A stretch of 64,000 nt of DNA, from assembly GCF_013155545.1 (NCBI RefSeq), contig NZ_JABJVV010000001.1, positions 620,001-684,000 of the forward strand. The letters run 5' to 3'. Positions within the stretch are counted from its first letter, which is position 1; each line of letters starts with the position of its first letter. Under the pieces are notes generated by a model. The model was not told the origin of the DNA and did not search any database. It was given only the letters and a program-made list of their open reading frames with translations. A program made the position numbers and the translations under genes. The DNA comes from Caenimonas soli. Lineage in GTDB: Bacteria; Pseudomonadota; Gammaproteobacteria; Burkholderiales; Burkholderiaceae_C. Positions 1 to 8,990 of the stretch are shown one piece after another.

Positions 1-255
1 GAGCTTGGCCTCAAGGGTTTCGACACCTCGGTCTGGATCGGTCTCGTTGCGCCGGCCCGTACCCCGCCGGAAGTCACGGCCAAGCTGCGCGCGGCCGCCC
101 ACTCGACGCTCGATTCGCCCGAGGTCGAGAACGTGTTCAAGACGCAGGGCATCGACGTCGTCAAGACCAGCCAGGAAGAATTCAGCCGCCACCTGCGCAG
201 CGAAGCCGCCCGGTGGTCCAAGGTCATCCAGGCCGCCGGCATCAAGCCCGAATAA
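1..255 (+). CDS. Bug/TctC-family tricarboxylate-type substrate-binding protein (3' end only)
   Basis: The last 84 residues of a periplasmic Bug-family receptor; the 5' part lies outside the window. The fragment has the family's C-terminal pattern: a W-x-G-L-V-A-P segment, then a helix preceding SPEVENVFKTQGIDVV, then a C-terminal R-x-W-x-K-V-I helix ending in AAGIKPE. Such proteins bind carboxylates for TctAB permeases or act as orphan receptors. It ends 27 bp before the GlcG-like gene, so it probably heads or belongs to the meta-cleavage operon that follows and may deliver an aromatic or carboxylate substrate to it (inference). Confidence 0.9.
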   Translation, partial: ELGLKGFDTSVWIGLVAPARTPPEVTAKLRAAAHSTLDSPEVENVFKTQGIDVVKTSQEEFSRHLRSEAARWSKVIQAAGIKPE

Positions 256-282
256 ATTTTTCATCACTAAAGGAATAGCGAA

Positions 283-807
283 ATGGCAAAACTCACCGCC
301 GCGGAATGCCGCGAGTTCATCAAAGCCGTCACCGAGAAGGCCGAGGAAATGGGCGTGCCCCTCTCGGTTGCCGTGGTAGGCCCGGAAGGCAACCTGATCT
401 CTTTCGAAAGGATGGACGACGCCGGCTTCATCACGCCCGATACGGCCCGAGCCAAGGCGTACACGGCAGCCGCATTCCGCTCCATGAGCCCCCGTTTCAC
501 CGACGGCCTCGTGATCCAGAAATGGTTCAAGGAACGCAATCCACAGATGCTGGTGAACGCAGCCGTCTTCAGCAACGGCCTGGTCTGTGCCTCGGGTGGC
601 TGCGCGCCGGTGTTCAAGGGAGACGAGATGGTGGGCGCCTACGGCATCAGCGGAGCGACCGGTGACCAGGACGAAGAGATCGGCCGCTACGCCAGGGCCA
701 AGGTCGGCTGGGCCCATATGCCGGCCAACGACACGACGCCGGAGAGTGTCAAGAAGCACGTCAACGAGATCTACGCCAAGGTGGGCCTGAGCGACCGGAC
801 CCTGTGA
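283..807 (+). CDS. GlcG/HbpS family (DUF336, heme-degrading fold) protein
   Basis: A 174-residue GlcG/HbpS-type protein. Visible family features are the N-terminal helix with PLSVAVVGPEGNLISFERMD, the A-R-A-K-A-Y-T-A helix, and the C-terminal glycine-rich GAYGISGATGDQDEEI segment. The Shine-Dalgarno AAGGAATAGCG precedes the ATG. Members occur in catabolic operons as small cofactor- or substrate-binding partners, and some bind heme, but no defined reaction can be read from the sequence. It sits 4 bp upstream of the hydratase gene, so it is co-transcribed with the meta-cleavage enzymes. Slightly longer than many homologues (about 140 residues). Confidence 0.85.
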   Translation: MAKLTAAECREFIKAVTEKAEEMGVPLSVAVVGPEGNLISFERMDDAGFITPDTARAKAYTAAAFRSMSPRFTDGLVIQKWFKERNPQMLVNAAVFSNGLVCASGGCAPVFKGDEMVGAYGISGATGDQDEEIGRYARAKVGWAHMPANDTTPESVKKHVNEIYAKVGLSDRTL

Positions 808-811
808 ACTC

Positions 812-1624
812 ATGACTATCGACTCAGCGAATATTGACTGCGCGGCCCGTGCGCTGCGCGAGGCGGCGTCCAGCGGCAACTTTGTCCCGCCGCTGCGCGA
901 AAGCTATCCCGGGCTCGATGCCGCCGGCGCCTATGCGATCCAGCGGATCAACACCGAACACAGGTTGAAGCAGGGGCGCCGTGTCGTCGGCTGCAAGATC
1001 GGCCTGACCGCCCGCGCGGTGCAGGCGCAGCTCGGTGTCGACCAGCCCGATTTCGGCATGCTGTTCGACGACATGGGCTTCGGCGATTCGGACCCGGTCC
1101 CGATGGCCCACCTGCACCAGCCGAAGGTGGAGGCCGAAGTGGCCTTCGTGCTCGGCCGTGACCTGGCCATGCCGAACCCGGGCCATGCGGATGTGCTCCA
1201 GGCCATCGAATACGTGCTTCCCGCCGTGGAGATCGTCGGCAGCCGCATCGCCAACTGGAACATCCGTTTCGTCGATACGGTAGCCGATAACGCCTCCTCC
1301 GGAGCGTATGTGCTGGGCAGCACGCCGCGGCTCCTACGGGAGGTCGACCTGCAGCTGTGCGGCATGGTCATGACAAGGCGAGGCGAGCCGGTTTCGGTCG
1401 GCGCGGGCGCAGCTTGCATGGGCCATCCGCTGAATGCCGTGGCTTGGCTTGCCCGCACTATGGCTGCGCTGGGCCACCCGCTGCGGGCCGGTGACCTGGT
1501 GCTCTCGGGAGCGCTGGGCCCGATGGTGCCCGTCAGCGCAGGTGACGTCTTCGATGTCCGCATCTACGGCCTGGGCGCCGTCAAGGCGGCATTTGGCGGC
1601 CGTCCCGTCCAGGAATCACATTGA
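812..1624 (+). CDS. 2-oxopent-4-enoate hydratase (DmpE/MhpD-like, FAH superfamily)
   Basis: A 270-residue 2-keto-4-pentenoate hydratase. It adds water to 2-hydroxypenta-2,4-dienoate to give 4-hydroxy-2-oxovalerate in the lower meta-cleavage pathway, in the cytoplasm, using a divalent metal. Family landmarks are VGCKIGLTARAVQAQLGVDQP, the metal-ligand strand KVEAEVAFVLGRDL, EYVLPAVEIVGSRI, and the glycine-rich LVLSGALGPMVPVSAGD near the C-terminus. Its stop overlaps the next start (TGATG), indicating translational coupling. It could be exchanged in function with its paralogue downstream; the hydratase assignment rests on length and the VEIVGSRI/NWNIRFVDTVADN block. Confidence 0.85.
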   Translation: MTIDSANIDCAARALREAASSGNFVPPLRESYPGLDAAGAYAIQRINTEHRLKQGRRVVGCKIGLTARAVQAQLGVDQPDFGMLFDDMGFGDSDPVPMAHLHQPKVEAEVAFVLGRDLAMPNPGHADVLQAIEYVLPAVEIVGSRIANWNIRFVDTVADNASSGAYVLGSTPRLLREVDLQLCGMVMTRRGEPVSVGAGAACMGHPLNAVAWLARTMAALGHPLRAGDLVLSGALGPMVPVSAGDVFDVRIYGLGAVKAAFGGRPVQESH

Positions 1625-2397
1625 TGAATCACATCACCGAACTTGCAACTATTCTCGATGACGCCGCGCGCCAGGCGCGCGCGGTTGCCCAGATCGATGC
1701 CGAGGGCCGCCTGTCGCTGGACGACGCCTACGCCGTCCAGAAAGCTTCGATCGAACGAAGGCTGGCACGTGGCGAGAAGCATGCCGGCATCAAGATGGGA
1801 TTTACCAGCCGCAGCAAGATGGTCCAGATGGGAATCTCCGACGTGATCTGGGGCCGCTTGACCACGGGCATGCAGATCGAGGAAGGCAGTTCGATCGCCC
1901 TGGGCCGCTTCGTGCATCCGCGCGTCGAACCGGAAATCGCTTTCGTCCTCAAGAAGCCACTTCCCGGAATGGTCACCGCCGCCGAGGCGCTTTCCTGTGT
2001 CGAGGCCGTGGCCCCGGCGCTGGAGATCATCGATTCGCGCTACCGTGACTTCAAGTTTTCCCTGACGGATGTGGTCGCCGACAACGCATCGTCGAGCGGG
2101 TTCGTGATCGGCGCCTGGAACGATCCACGCGAGGACTTCAGCAATCTCGGCCTGACGATGAATGTGGATGGCGTTGCGGTCCAGATCGGTTCGACCGCGG
2201 CCATCCTGGGCCACCCCTTGCGCTCGCTGGTGGCGGCGGCGCGTCTGGCGGCCGCCGCCGGCGAGCCGCTCCAGGCAGGTGCGGTGGTGATGGCCGGCGG
2301 CGCGACGGCCGCGGAATGGATCAGGCCCGGAAGCTATGTCTCCATCGAGATGGAGCGTCTCGGCCATGCCGGCTTCCACGTCAATGAACAGGACTAG
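1624..2397 (+). CDS. 4-oxalocrotonate (2-oxo-3-hexenedioate) decarboxylase (DmpH-like)
   Basis: A 257-residue FAH-superfamily enzyme paralogous to the hydratase just upstream. Members decarboxylate 2-oxo-3-hexenedioate to 2-hydroxypenta-2,4-dienoate and act in complex with the hydratase. Landmarks are [18 protein letters not shown], the strand [14 protein letters not shown] carrying metal-binding acidic residues, and [22 protein letters not shown]. The ATG at 1624 overlaps the hydratase stop by one base (TGATG) and is preferred over the in-frame TTG three bases earlier. No 4-oxalocrotonate tautomerase or extradiol dioxygenase lies in the window, so the upper steps must be encoded to the left or elsewhere. 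Confidence 0.85.
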   Translation: MNHITELATILDDAARQARAVAQIDAEGRLSLDDAYAVQKASIERRLARGEKHAGIKMGFTSRSKMVQMGISDVIWGRLTTGMQIEEGSSIALGRFVHPRVEPEIAFVLKKPLPGMVTAAEALSCVEAVAPALEIIDSRYRDFKFSLTDVVADNASSSGFVIGAWNDPREDFSNLGLTMNVDGVAVQIGSTAAILGHPLRSLVAAARLAAAAGEPLQAGAVVMAGGATAAEWIRPGSYVSIEMERLGHAGFHVNEQD

Positions 2398-2400
2398 GCC

Positions 2401-3360
2401 ATGAGCGACAAGGTCAAGGCAGCCATCATCGGTCCGGGCAACATCGGCTCGGACCTGATGATCAAGGTACTGCGCAATGCGAAATATCTGGAGATGGGCG
2501 CCATGGTCGGGGTGGATCCCTCGTCCGATGGCTTGGCCCGCGCCGAACGTCTCGGCATCCCCGTCACGTCCGACGGCGTCGAGGGCCTGCTGAAGCTGGA
2601 CGTCTTCGACAAGATCGACGTCGTCTTCGACGCAACTTCCGCCGGTGCGCACCGCCACCACGACGAAGTGCTGCGCGCCCATGGCGTGCAGATCATCGAC
2701 TTGACGCCGGCGGCGATCGGCCCCTATGTGATTCCCGCCATCAATCTCGAGTCCGAAAACGCGCCCAACATGAACATGGTGACCTGCGGCGGGCAGGCGA
2801 CGATCCCCATCGTTGCCGCGGTATCCCAGGTTGCCAAGGTGCACTACGCGGAAATCGTTGCATCGATCTCCAGCAAATCGGCGGGGCCCGGCACCCGCTC
2901 CAACATCGACGAATTCACCGAAACCACGCGGGCGGCCATCGAGAAGCTCGGCGGCGCCGACCGCGGCAAGGCCATCATCGTGCTGAACCCGGCCGAGCCC
3001 CCTCTGATCATGCGCGACACCGTCTTTGTGCTGTCGGAGCTGGCCGATCAGGCGGAGGTCGAGGCCAGCATCGCTCGCATGGTGGCCAAGGTACAGTCGT
3101 ACGTGCCGGGCTACCGCCTGAAGCAGCGCGTGCAGTTCGACGTCATCCCCGCAAATGCCCCGTTCAACGTGCCGAAACTGGGCCCACGCCATGGACTCAA
3201 GACCTCGGTGTTCCTGGAAGTCGAAGGCGCCGCCCACTACCTTCCTTCCTATGCAGGCAACCTGGACATCATGACCTCCGCAGCATTGGCCTGCGGCGAC
3301 ATGATGGCTCGCCGCCGGATCGCCGCCGGCATTGCGCGCGGCCTCCAGGAGCTGGCATGA
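2401..3360 (+). CDS. dmpF: acetaldehyde dehydrogenase (acylating), DmpF/MhpF type
   Basis: A 319-residue enzyme that oxidises acetaldehyde with CoA and NAD+ to acetyl-CoA, channelled from the aldolase encoded next. It has an N-terminal Rossmann motif GPGNIGSDL (residues 11-19), the catalytic cysteine in [12 protein letters not shown] (about C129), and a [20 protein letters not shown] block matching the dimerisation/catalytic domain. The length equals the family norm. It starts 3 bp after the decarboxylase stop and overlaps the aldolase start by 4 bp (ATGA), the usual dmpFG arrangement. Confidence 0.95.
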   Translation: MSDKVKAAIIGPGNIGSDLMIKVLRNAKYLEMGAMVGVDPSSDGLARAERLGIPVTSDGVEGLLKLDVFDKIDVVFDATSAGAHRHHDEVLRAHGVQIIDLTPAAIGPYVIPAINLESENAPNMNMVTCGGQATIPIVAAVSQVAKVHYAEIVASISSKSAGPGTRSNIDEFTETTRAAIEKLGGADRGKAIIVLNPAEPPLIMRDTVFVLSELADQAEVEASIARMVAKVQSYVPGYRLKQRVQFDVIPANAPFNVPKLGPRHGLKTSVFLEVEGAAHYLPSYAGNLDIMTSAALACGDMMARRRIAAGIARGLQELA

Positions 3361-4373
3361 ACAAGCTCTACATCTCCGACGTCACGCTGCGCGACGGCAG
3401 CCATGCCATCCGGCACCAGTACAGCATCGCCCACGTCAAGGCGATCTCGGGCGCGCTCGACGCCGCCGGCGTGGACAGCATCGAAGTGGCCCATGGGGAC
3501 GGCCTCGAAGGGTCGAGCTTCAACTATGGTTTCGGTGCGCACACGGACGTGGAGTGGATCGCCGCGGTGGCCGAAACGGTGAAAAACGCCAAGGTCGCGA
3601 CACTGCTGCTGCCCGGCGTAGGCACGACGCACGATCTGCGCGCGGCCTACGACGCCGGTGCGCGGGTGGTGCGGGTTGCGACCCATTGCACGGAGGCCGA
3701 CGTTTCGAGGCAGCACCTTGAGTACGCCCGGCAACTCGGCATGGACCCGGTCGGCTTTCTCATGATGAGCCACATGACCACGCCGGCGAAGCTGGCCGAG
3801 CAGGCCCGGCTGATGGAGGGCTACGGCGCCTCATGCGTGTACGTGGTCGACTCCGGCGGCGCGTTGAGCATGACCGACGTGCGCGACCGTTTCCGCGCGT
3901 TCAAGGACGTCCTGCGCCCGGAAACGCAAACCGGCATGCACGCACACCACAACTTGAGCCTGGGCGTGGCGAACTCCATCGTGGCGGTGGAAGAAGGTTG
4001 TGACCGGATCGATGCCAGCCTGGCCGGCATGGGTGCCGGTGCGGGCAATGCCCCGCTGGAAGTCTTCGTAGCGGCGGCCGAGCGCATGGGCTGGAACCAC
4101 GGCACCGATCTGTACCGGCTGATGGATGCCGCCGACGACCTGGTCCGGCCGCTGCAAGACCGGCCTGTGCGCGTGGATCGTGAAACCCTGGCGCTCGGCT
4201 ACGCGGGCGTGTACTCCAGTTTCCTGCGCCACGCGGAGGCCGCCGCCCGGAAATACGAGCTCAAGACCGTGGACATCCTGGTTGAACTGGGCAAGCGCAA
4301 AATGGTCGGAGGCCAGGAAGACATGATCGTGGACGTGGCCCTGGACCTGTTGAAGCTTCCACACCCCGCCTGA
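3357..4373 (+). CDS. dmpG: 4-hydroxy-2-oxovalerate aldolase, DmpG/MhpE type
   Basis: A 338-residue metal-dependent class II aldolase of the HMGL-like TIM-barrel family. It cleaves 4-hydroxy-2-oxovalerate to pyruvate and acetaldehyde. The N-terminal [12 protein letters not shown] supplies the active-site Arg-Asp pair, and [15 protein letters not shown] carries the metal-binding histidines. The C-terminal helical domain (after [11 protein letters not shown]) contacts the dehydrogenase partner in the known complexes. This is the last gene of the operon; no clear intrinsic terminator follows, and the next 400 bp contain gene remnants. Confidence 0.95.
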   Translation: MNKLYISDVTLRDGSHAIRHQYSIAHVKAISGALDAAGVDSIEVAHGDGLEGSSFNYGFGAHTDVEWIAAVAETVKNAKVATLLLPGVGTTHDLRAAYDAGARVVRVATHCTEADVSRQHLEYARQLGMDPVGFLMMSHMTTPAKLAEQARLMEGYGASCVYVVDSGGALSMTDVRDRFRAFKDVLRPETQTGMHAHHNLSLGVANSIVAVEEGCDRIDASLAGMGAGAGNAPLEVFVAAAERMGWNHGTDLYRLMDAADDLVRPLQDRPVRVDRETLALGYAGVYSSFLRHAEAAARKYELKTVDILVELGKRKMVGGQEDMIVDVALDLLKLPHPA

Positions 4374-4394
4374 TCATCCGCCCCCAGGAGCGGT

Positions 4395-4505
4395 TCACCA
4401 CTTCATCTCGCCCTTGTTCACCTTGGCGCCAATCTCCAACGCGATGCCCGGGCCCGCCTCCGGGTAGGCCTGCTTCATTGCGCCGATGAGGGCACTGCTG
4501 TTGCG
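4395..4505 (-). pseudogene. C-terminal remnant of an unidentified protein
   Basis: On the minus strand, 36 open codons end in TGA at 4395-4397 and encode LIGAMKQAYPEAGPGIALEI followed by GAKVNKGEMKW. The reading is protein-like (amphipathic helix, charged tail), but an in-frame stop lies directly upstream at 4506-4508, and there is no start or upstream body. It therefore looks like the tail of a gene whose front has been lost. The sequence weakly recalls C-termini of MBL-fold hydrolases, but I cannot assign it. Confidence 0.4.
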
Positions 4506-4516
4506 TCACATCCAGA

Positions 4517-4761
4517 TTGCGGCACGTCCGGTCCCCGACAGGCCTCTGGAGGCCGACTGATGACGCAGCTATCCGTCGTGAACGGCAGATGATTGCTCAT
4601 GTCCTGGCCGGATTGACGACCAAGGAGGCCGCCCGCGAGATGGGGATCTCTTCCACCACCGCGCTCACCTATCGCGACCGTGCTTTCAGCATCTGGGTAT
4701 TCGCAGCCATCGGGAACTGATGGTTTTGCTGGCCCCGGGGCTCAGTGAGCCGCCTGAATAA
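4517..4761 (+). pseudogene. LuxR-type HTH regulator remnant, frameshifted
   Basis: The segment encodes RERQMIAHVLAGLTTKEAAR then EMGISSTTALTYRDRAF, a recognisable LuxR-family C-terminal helix-turn-helix. In this frame the protein then runs into a premature TGA at 4718-4720. Shifting by one base after the RAF codons restores QHLGIRSHRELMVLLAPG, the expected last helix, ending at TAA 4759-4761. So a one-base deletion near 4685 has broken the domain. The N-terminal receiver or sensor part is absent. It is probably a relic of a transcriptional regulator of one of the flanking catabolic operons. Confidence 0.7.
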
Positions 4762-4769
4762 GGCTCCCC

Positions 4770-5819
4770 TCAGCACATCCCGGAGACACGCACCGCCGGG
4801 ACCGCCAGCTCGCGGCCGACCAAGGCGCGGGCCGCCAGCTCGAAGGACATCCCTTTGACGGCCTCCGGATTGTGAACGTTGACAGCGTTTCCCGCGTCGA
4901 AGGCGACGATGTTCTTGAACGCATTGCCGTATGCGATCTCGTGGTTGTCCACCTCGACATAGCCGATGTGCGGTGTACACAGCGCATTGGGCAAGGAAAG
5001 CAAAGGGTCCTTGCCGTCCAACACGGGCTCAGTCTCGAAAACGTCGACGGCAGCCATCCCGGGGCGACCGGCCTTCAATGCCGCGGCCAAGACGCCGGGT
5101 GAGATCAGTTCCGCGCGGCTGGTATTGACGAGCAGCGCGGTCGGTTTCATGCACGCAAGATCCTGCGCCGTCACACTGCCGCGCGTCTCTTCGTTGAGTC
5201 GCAAGTGCAGCGAAAGAACATCGGACCGGGCAAAGAAATCGGCGCGGTTCGCCGGGATGTCATGCCCGTCCTTGCGGGCCTGTCCGAAGCCGTTCTCCCG
5301 TTCCCAGACCAGCACGTTCATCTCGAAGGCCTTCGCGTAGTTGGCGATGACCTTGCCGATCCGCCCGTAGCCGAGGATGCCCAAGGTCCGGCCTCGCAGG
5401 CCCCTGCCGATCCTGGACTGCCAGCGACCCTGTCTCAACGCCTCGGCCTCGAAAGGGATGTGGCGCATGGCCGCGATGATGAGTCCCCAGGTCAGTTCCG
5501 CTGCTGCATAGGACGGCCGGGAGGTCAACTCCGAGCAGACGACGACACCGTGTCGCGTACAGGCCTCGAGGTCGATATGGGGCACATGGCCGTTCTGCGT
5601 AATGAGCTTCAGGTTGGGCAGGCGCTCGAGCAGCGCCTCGCCGATCGGCGTGCGCTCGCGCAACAAGACCAGGGCTTCAGCGTCCTGAACGCGTTGGGCC
5701 AGCACATCGACATCGGACACATAGTCGTTGAAGATCGTGACTTCGTGACCCTCCAGGGTCTTGAAGCAGTCGAGGCGACGGACGACGTCCGCATAGTCGT
5801 CAAGGATGGCGATTTTCAT
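4770..5819 (-). CDS. D-isomer-specific 2-hydroxyacid dehydrogenase family protein
   Basis: A 349-residue NAD(P)-dependent enzyme that interconverts a 2-oxoacid and a D-2-hydroxyacid. It has the Rossmann motif LGILGYGRIGKVIANYAKAF, and the catalytic Arg (NTSRAEL), Glu (DVFETEP) and His (CTPHIGYV) are all present. The start MKIAILDDYAD was chosen because the longer in-frame extension has no family similarity. It is the last gene of the minus-strand operon that begins with the cyclase-type gene, 28 bp downstream of the RraA-like gene. With an aldolase next to it, it could reduce or oxidise the oxoacid product of that reaction (inference). Confidence 0.9.
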   Translation of the reverse strand: MKIAILDDYADVVRRLDCFKTLEGHEVTIFNDYVSDVDVLAQRVQDAEALVLLRERTPIGEALLERLPNLKLITQNGHVPHIDLEACTRHGVVVCSELTSRPSYAAAELTWGLIIAAMRHIPFEAEALRQGRWQSRIGRGLRGRTLGILGYGRIGKVIANYAKAFEMNVLVWERENGFGQARKDGHDIPANRADFFARSDVLSLHLRLNEETRGSVTAQDLACMKPTALLVNTSRAELISPGVLAAALKAGRPGMAAVDVFETEPVLDGKDPLLSLPNALCTPHIGYVEVDNHEIAYGNAFKNIVAFDAGNAVNVHNPEAVKGMSFELAARALVGRELAVPAVRVSGMC

Positions 5820-5847
5820 GGTGAATCCACTGGCAGTTATCTGTTGG

Positions 5848-6594
5848 TCAGGCGTTGGCCGGCAGGTCGGCAACCGCCAGGCCTTCGTCGATGAGCTTGC
5901 ACTTGCGCGCTTCCGCTGCGGCTTTTTTCTCGGACAGCGCCAGCACGTCCTCGGCTCTTTGCCGGGGAATGAAGCAAACGCCGGTGTCGTCAGCCAGCAC
6001 GATGTCGCCGGGCGAAACACGTATGCCACCGATCTCCACGTCGCCGTTGATCTCGACGGTTTCGATGCGCCACTTGCCCGTCACCGGGGAAATCTCGGTA
6101 GCCCAGACGGGATAGCCGACGCTTCTCGAATGGGAGATGTCGCGAATGGCGCCGCTGATGACCGCGCCGGCTTCACCCTGGCGCTTCCCGGTTTGCGCGG
6201 AAATTCCGCCCATGTTCGAGATGCCGCTGACGCCGTCGATCACGAGCACATCGCCCTGCGAGGCGAGGTTGTGCGCCTCGAACTCCGCCATCTTGTTGAC
6301 ATGAGCCCGAGCGCTTTCGTAGGCGTGCTCGCGCTGCATGATGTTGCGCACGGTCAACGCAGGTCCCACCACACACGCACCGGCGATGGTGGGTACGAAC
6401 CGCGAAGCCGGCAGGACGCCGACAATGCCCAGTTCGTCCATGATGTCGGAGACGATACTGCTGGCGTCGCCGCCGAGGGCCTTGAAGCCATCGATCAGGG
6501 CCTGCGCCGGGCGTGGTACCTGCATCAGGCGAATGCGCTCGGGGGCGATTTTTCCGGTCAGTTTTTTTTCGGTCATGGTTTGCTTGCTTTGCAC
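5848..6594 (-). CDS. RraA-like / 4-hydroxy-4-methyl-2-oxoglutarate aldolase family protein
   Basis: A 248-residue member of the RraA/HMG-CHA aldolase fold. Enzymes of this family perform retro-aldol cleavage or oxaloacetate-type decarboxylation with a divalent metal. The signature G-x20-R-D is present (G130, R151-D152), preceded by DVLVIDGVSGISNMGG and followed by SVGYPVWA. The usual acidic residue shortly after R-D is not evident (RDISHS), so the specificity may differ from characterised aldolases. An internal Met at residue 7 (MTEKK, 6576) is an alternative start. It lies 7 bp after the NIPSNAP gene in the same operon. Confidence 0.85.
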   Translation of the reverse strand: MQSKQTMTEKKLTGKIAPERIRLMQVPRPAQALIDGFKALGGDASSIVSDIMDELGIVGVLPASRFVPTIAGACVVGPALTVRNIMQREHAYESARAHVNKMAEFEAHNLASQGDVLVIDGVSGISNMGGISAQTGKRQGEAGAVISGAIRDISHSRSVGYPVWATEISPVTGKWRIETVEINGDVEIGGIRVSPGDIVLADDTGVCFIPRQRAEDVLALSEKKAAAEARKCKLIDEGLAVADLPANA

Positions 6595-6601
6595 TGTGTC
6601 T

Positions 6602-6913
6602 TTAACGAATCGGGGACCATGGAAGAGGCGCCATGATTCGGCCTTCCTGCTTGGTATAGAACGGTTTTATCTTGGCGACGTAGTCCTTCCACCCAGGCGC
6701 CACCTGCAGTTCGGCGCGCCTGCGGCTTCGGTCTTCCATGCTGTCGTAGGCCCACAGATGGACGACCTGGTTGAGCAGTTCGTCCTCTGTCTTGAAGTAG
6801 CCCAGCATCCGCAGCACCTTGCTCTGGATCGGCAGGCCTTCGCTCTCGTAGAGCGCCAGGTACTCCTTCATCCGTTCCGGCTGGATGGTGTAGATGCGTT
6901 CCTCAATGACCAT
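6602..6913 (-). CDS. NIPSNAP family protein
   Basis: A 103-residue ferredoxin-like alpha/beta-barrel protein of the NIPSNAP family. It starts MVIEERIYTIQPERMKEYL and contains the typical GYFKTEDELLNQVVHLWAYD core and a C-terminal PFYTKQEGRIMAPLPWSP tail. Biochemical roles of bacterial NIPSNAPs are poorly known; they recur in degradative operons. Here it sits between the lipoprotein hydrolase (12 bp upstream) and the aldolase-like gene (7 bp downstream), so it is clearly part of this operon. Confidence 0.85.
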   Translation of the reverse strand: MVIEERIYTIQPERMKEYLALYESEGLPIQSKVLRMLGYFKTEDELLNQVVHLWAYDSMEDRSRRRAELQVAPGWKDYVAKIKPFYTKQEGRIMAPLPWSPIR

Positions 6914-6925
6914 GCTCTTGCCTCG

Positions 6926-7972
6926 TCACTTCTCGATGCCCTGCTTGACCAGCCAGTCACGAACCAGGCGGGCCACCTGGTCGCTGTTGCGGTCCATCAT
7001 CACCATGTGGCTGTTGCCGCGAATTCCCATGGCGGGCAGGTCGATCGTGTCGGTAGTGCCACCGGCCGTCTTGATGGCATTCGTGTACGTCTCGGCGGTG
7101 TTCCGGTAGCGCATCCACAGCGCGCTGTCCGCGAGATAGTCGCCCCATACCGTCAGGTGCGGTATGTGCTTGACCCGGGCCGGATCGACCTTGACCGGAT
7201 CGAGGGCCGAGGCCGGCTCGATCAGCACGACCGCCTTCACCTTATCGGGCGCGCGCTGCGCCGCCGTGTAGACGAACTGGCCGGCCTGGCTATGCCCGAC
7301 GATGACGCACGGACAGACCCGCTGCACCAGCGCGTCATAGGCGCTCTGGATCTGTGCATCGGTATTGGTCCAGCGGGCGACAAATTGCTTGGTGAACTGG
7401 TCGATCGCCGCCACCGGGAACTGCATGCCCGGATAGGCCTTTTGCTTGCTGACCTCGGCCGAGTAGCCATCGGCCGGGCCAAAGCGGAAGATGCCCCACG
7501 ATTGGTCGATGGTGCGGTGCTCGGGCTCGGCGGGGTTGATCTCCGGATAGCGCGCCCATGAGGAGCGGCCTCGCTCCACGGCGTCAGAGACCAAGGTGTC
7601 GTAGCCCGCGCGCATGAAGTACTCATGCCATCCGGCTCGGCCGTCGGGAGTGGTTTCCCAGGTCACACCGGTCAGCCCGCCGCCATGCCAGAGCAGCAGC
7701 GGCACCTTGGCCTTGGGCGATGCCAGGGCAAAGTGCTGGACGTACAGCTGGCCGACCTGATAGTCGCCATTGGGATCGGACTTGCGAGTAGGCGCCTGGG
7801 GATTGGTGCGCACCTCTTTGACCGGCAGGCCGGATAAGGTCTTGCGTTCGCCGCCAATGTGGTAGCCACGCACGCTCTCGAGCGCGATCGGACCTTTTGT
7901 CGGCACTGCCGTGCTGGCACAGCCGGCGAGCAAGGCCACCCACGCGGCCAGCATGCATATTTTGAGATTCAT
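6926..7972 (-). CDS. alpha/beta-hydrolase, predicted lipoprotein
   Basis: A 348-residue alpha/beta-hydrolase exported as a lipoprotein: MNLKICMLAAWVALLAGC is a signal peptide with lipobox LLAGC (Cys18). Oxyanion-loop HGGGLTGVTWET and nucleophile elbow VGHSQAGQF are present, with a late GNSHMVMMD histidine segment. The start at 7972 is supported by GGAGAAAG upstream. It is likely an esterase or amide hydrolase acting in the periplasm or at the outer membrane before uptake through the Bug receptor encoded 17 bp upstream (inference). Confidence 0.85.
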   Translation of the reverse strand: MNLKICMLAAWVALLAGCASTAVPTKGPIALESVRGYHIGGERKTLSGLPVKEVRTNPQAPTRKSDPNGDYQVGQLYVQHFALASPKAKVPLLLWHGGGLTGVTWETTPDGRAGWHEYFMRAGYDTLVSDAVERGRSSWARYPEINPAEPEHRTIDQSWGIFRFGPADGYSAEVSKQKAYPGMQFPVAAIDQFTKQFVARWTNTDAQIQSAYDALVQRVCPCVIVGHSQAGQFVYTAAQRAPDKVKAVVLIEPASALDPVKVDPARVKHIPHLTVWGDYLADSALWMRYRNTAETYTNAIKTAGGTTDTIDLPAMGIRGNSHMVMMDRNSDQVARLVRDWLVKQGIEK

Positions 7973-7989
7973 CGGGCTTTCTCCGGCTT

Positions 7990-8964
7990 TCAATTCGGTT
8001 GCGCGCCGGATTTGCGTATCAACTCGGCCCAGCGTGGAATTTCCTTTTGCATGAACGTCGTCAACTCCTGCGGCGAGCTGCCCACGACTTCGATCCCGGT
8101 CGCCGCCATCTTCTCGCGCACCTCCGGCGTTTTGACGCTCGCGACGATTTCCTTGTTAAGCCGGTCGATGATCGCCTTTGGGGTGCCCTTAGGCGCATAC
8201 ACGGCCTGCCATGCCACCATCTCGAAGCCCTTGACGCCCGCCTCGTCCATCGTCGGCGTATCCGGCGCGGCCGCGACGCGTTTGGACGTAGTCACGGCAA
8301 GCAACCTGAGCTTGCCCGCCTTCACCAGCCCCATCCCAGCGGTTAGCTGGTCGAACAGGAACGCCACCTGTCCGGCCGCGACGTCTTGCAGCGCCTGCGG
8401 TTGCCCCTTATAGGGCACGTGGGTCAACGGCACCCCGATCAGGTCGGCAAACATTTCTCCGGCCAGATGGGTGGACGACCCGGCGCCGGGCGATGCGAAA
8501 GTGCGCATGGCCGGGTCCTTCTTGAGCAGCGCAATCAACTCCTGAACCGATCGCACAGGCAATTGCGCGTTGACGTACAGCGCGTTGGGAATGAAGCCGA
8601 CCAGCGAGACGGGCTCGAAGTCCTTGATCGGGTCGTAACCAAGATTCTTGTAGAGCCCCGCATTGATCGCATGCGTGCTGATGGTGCCGCCCAAGAGCGT
8701 GTACCCGTCCGGATTCGCATTCGCCACCAGGCGAGCAGCAAGGGCGCCCGCCGCGCCCGGTTTGTTGTCCACGACCACCGGCTGGCCAAGGGCATTGGCC
8801 AGACTATGACTGATGGTGCGGCCGACGACATCGGTGGTTCCGCCCGGCGTGAATGGCACGACGTAGGTGATTGGCTTGGTGGGCCAGGACTGGGCCATGG
8901 CCGCGAGGGGCGCACATGTCAGGACGGTTGCGGCGACTGCCGCGAGCAATTCAAGGGGCCTCAT
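7990..8964 (-). CDS. Bug/TctC-family substrate-binding protein
   Basis: A 324-residue periplasmic receptor with signal peptide MRPLELLAAVAATVLTCAPL ending AAMAQ. Family motifs are WPTKPITYVVPFTPGGTTDV, GQPVVVDNKPGAAG, the LTHVPYKG binding loop and the C-terminal GSSPQELTTFMQKEIPRWAE helix. Bug proteins bind small carboxylates. No TctA/TctB genes are near, so it is an orphan receptor whose partner permease is elsewhere. Embedded between a cyclase-type gene and a lipoprotein hydrolase, it probably binds the operon's substrate. Confidence 0.93.
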   Translation of the reverse strand: MRPLELLAAVAATVLTCAPLAAMAQSWPTKPITYVVPFTPGGTTDVVGRTISHSLANALGQPVVVDNKPGAAGALAARLVANANPDGYTLLGGTISTHAINAGLYKNLGYDPIKDFEPVSLVGFIPNALYVNAQLPVRSVQELIALLKKDPAMRTFASPGAGSSTHLAGEMFADLIGVPLTHVPYKGQPQALQDVAAGQVAFLFDQLTAGMGLVKAGKLRLLAVTTSKRVAAAPDTPTMDEAGVKGFEMVAWQAVYAPKGTPKAIIDRLNKEIVASVKTPEVREKMAATGIEVVGSSPQELTTFMQKEIPRWAELIRKSGAQPN

Positions 8965-8990
8965 GGGGTACTCCGTGTCTTGTGCGGCGA

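Noticed and set aside
1564-3237. A 557-codon minus-strand frame opposite the decarboxylase and dehydrogenase genes
   Set aside because: The opposite strand encodes well-known enzymes with intact motifs; the antisense frame has none.
4261-4509. An 82-codon minus-strand reading frame covering the end of dmpG and the following gap
   Set aside because: It has no family-like content, overlaps an established gene, and a different frame of the same strand gives the better supported C-terminal remnant.
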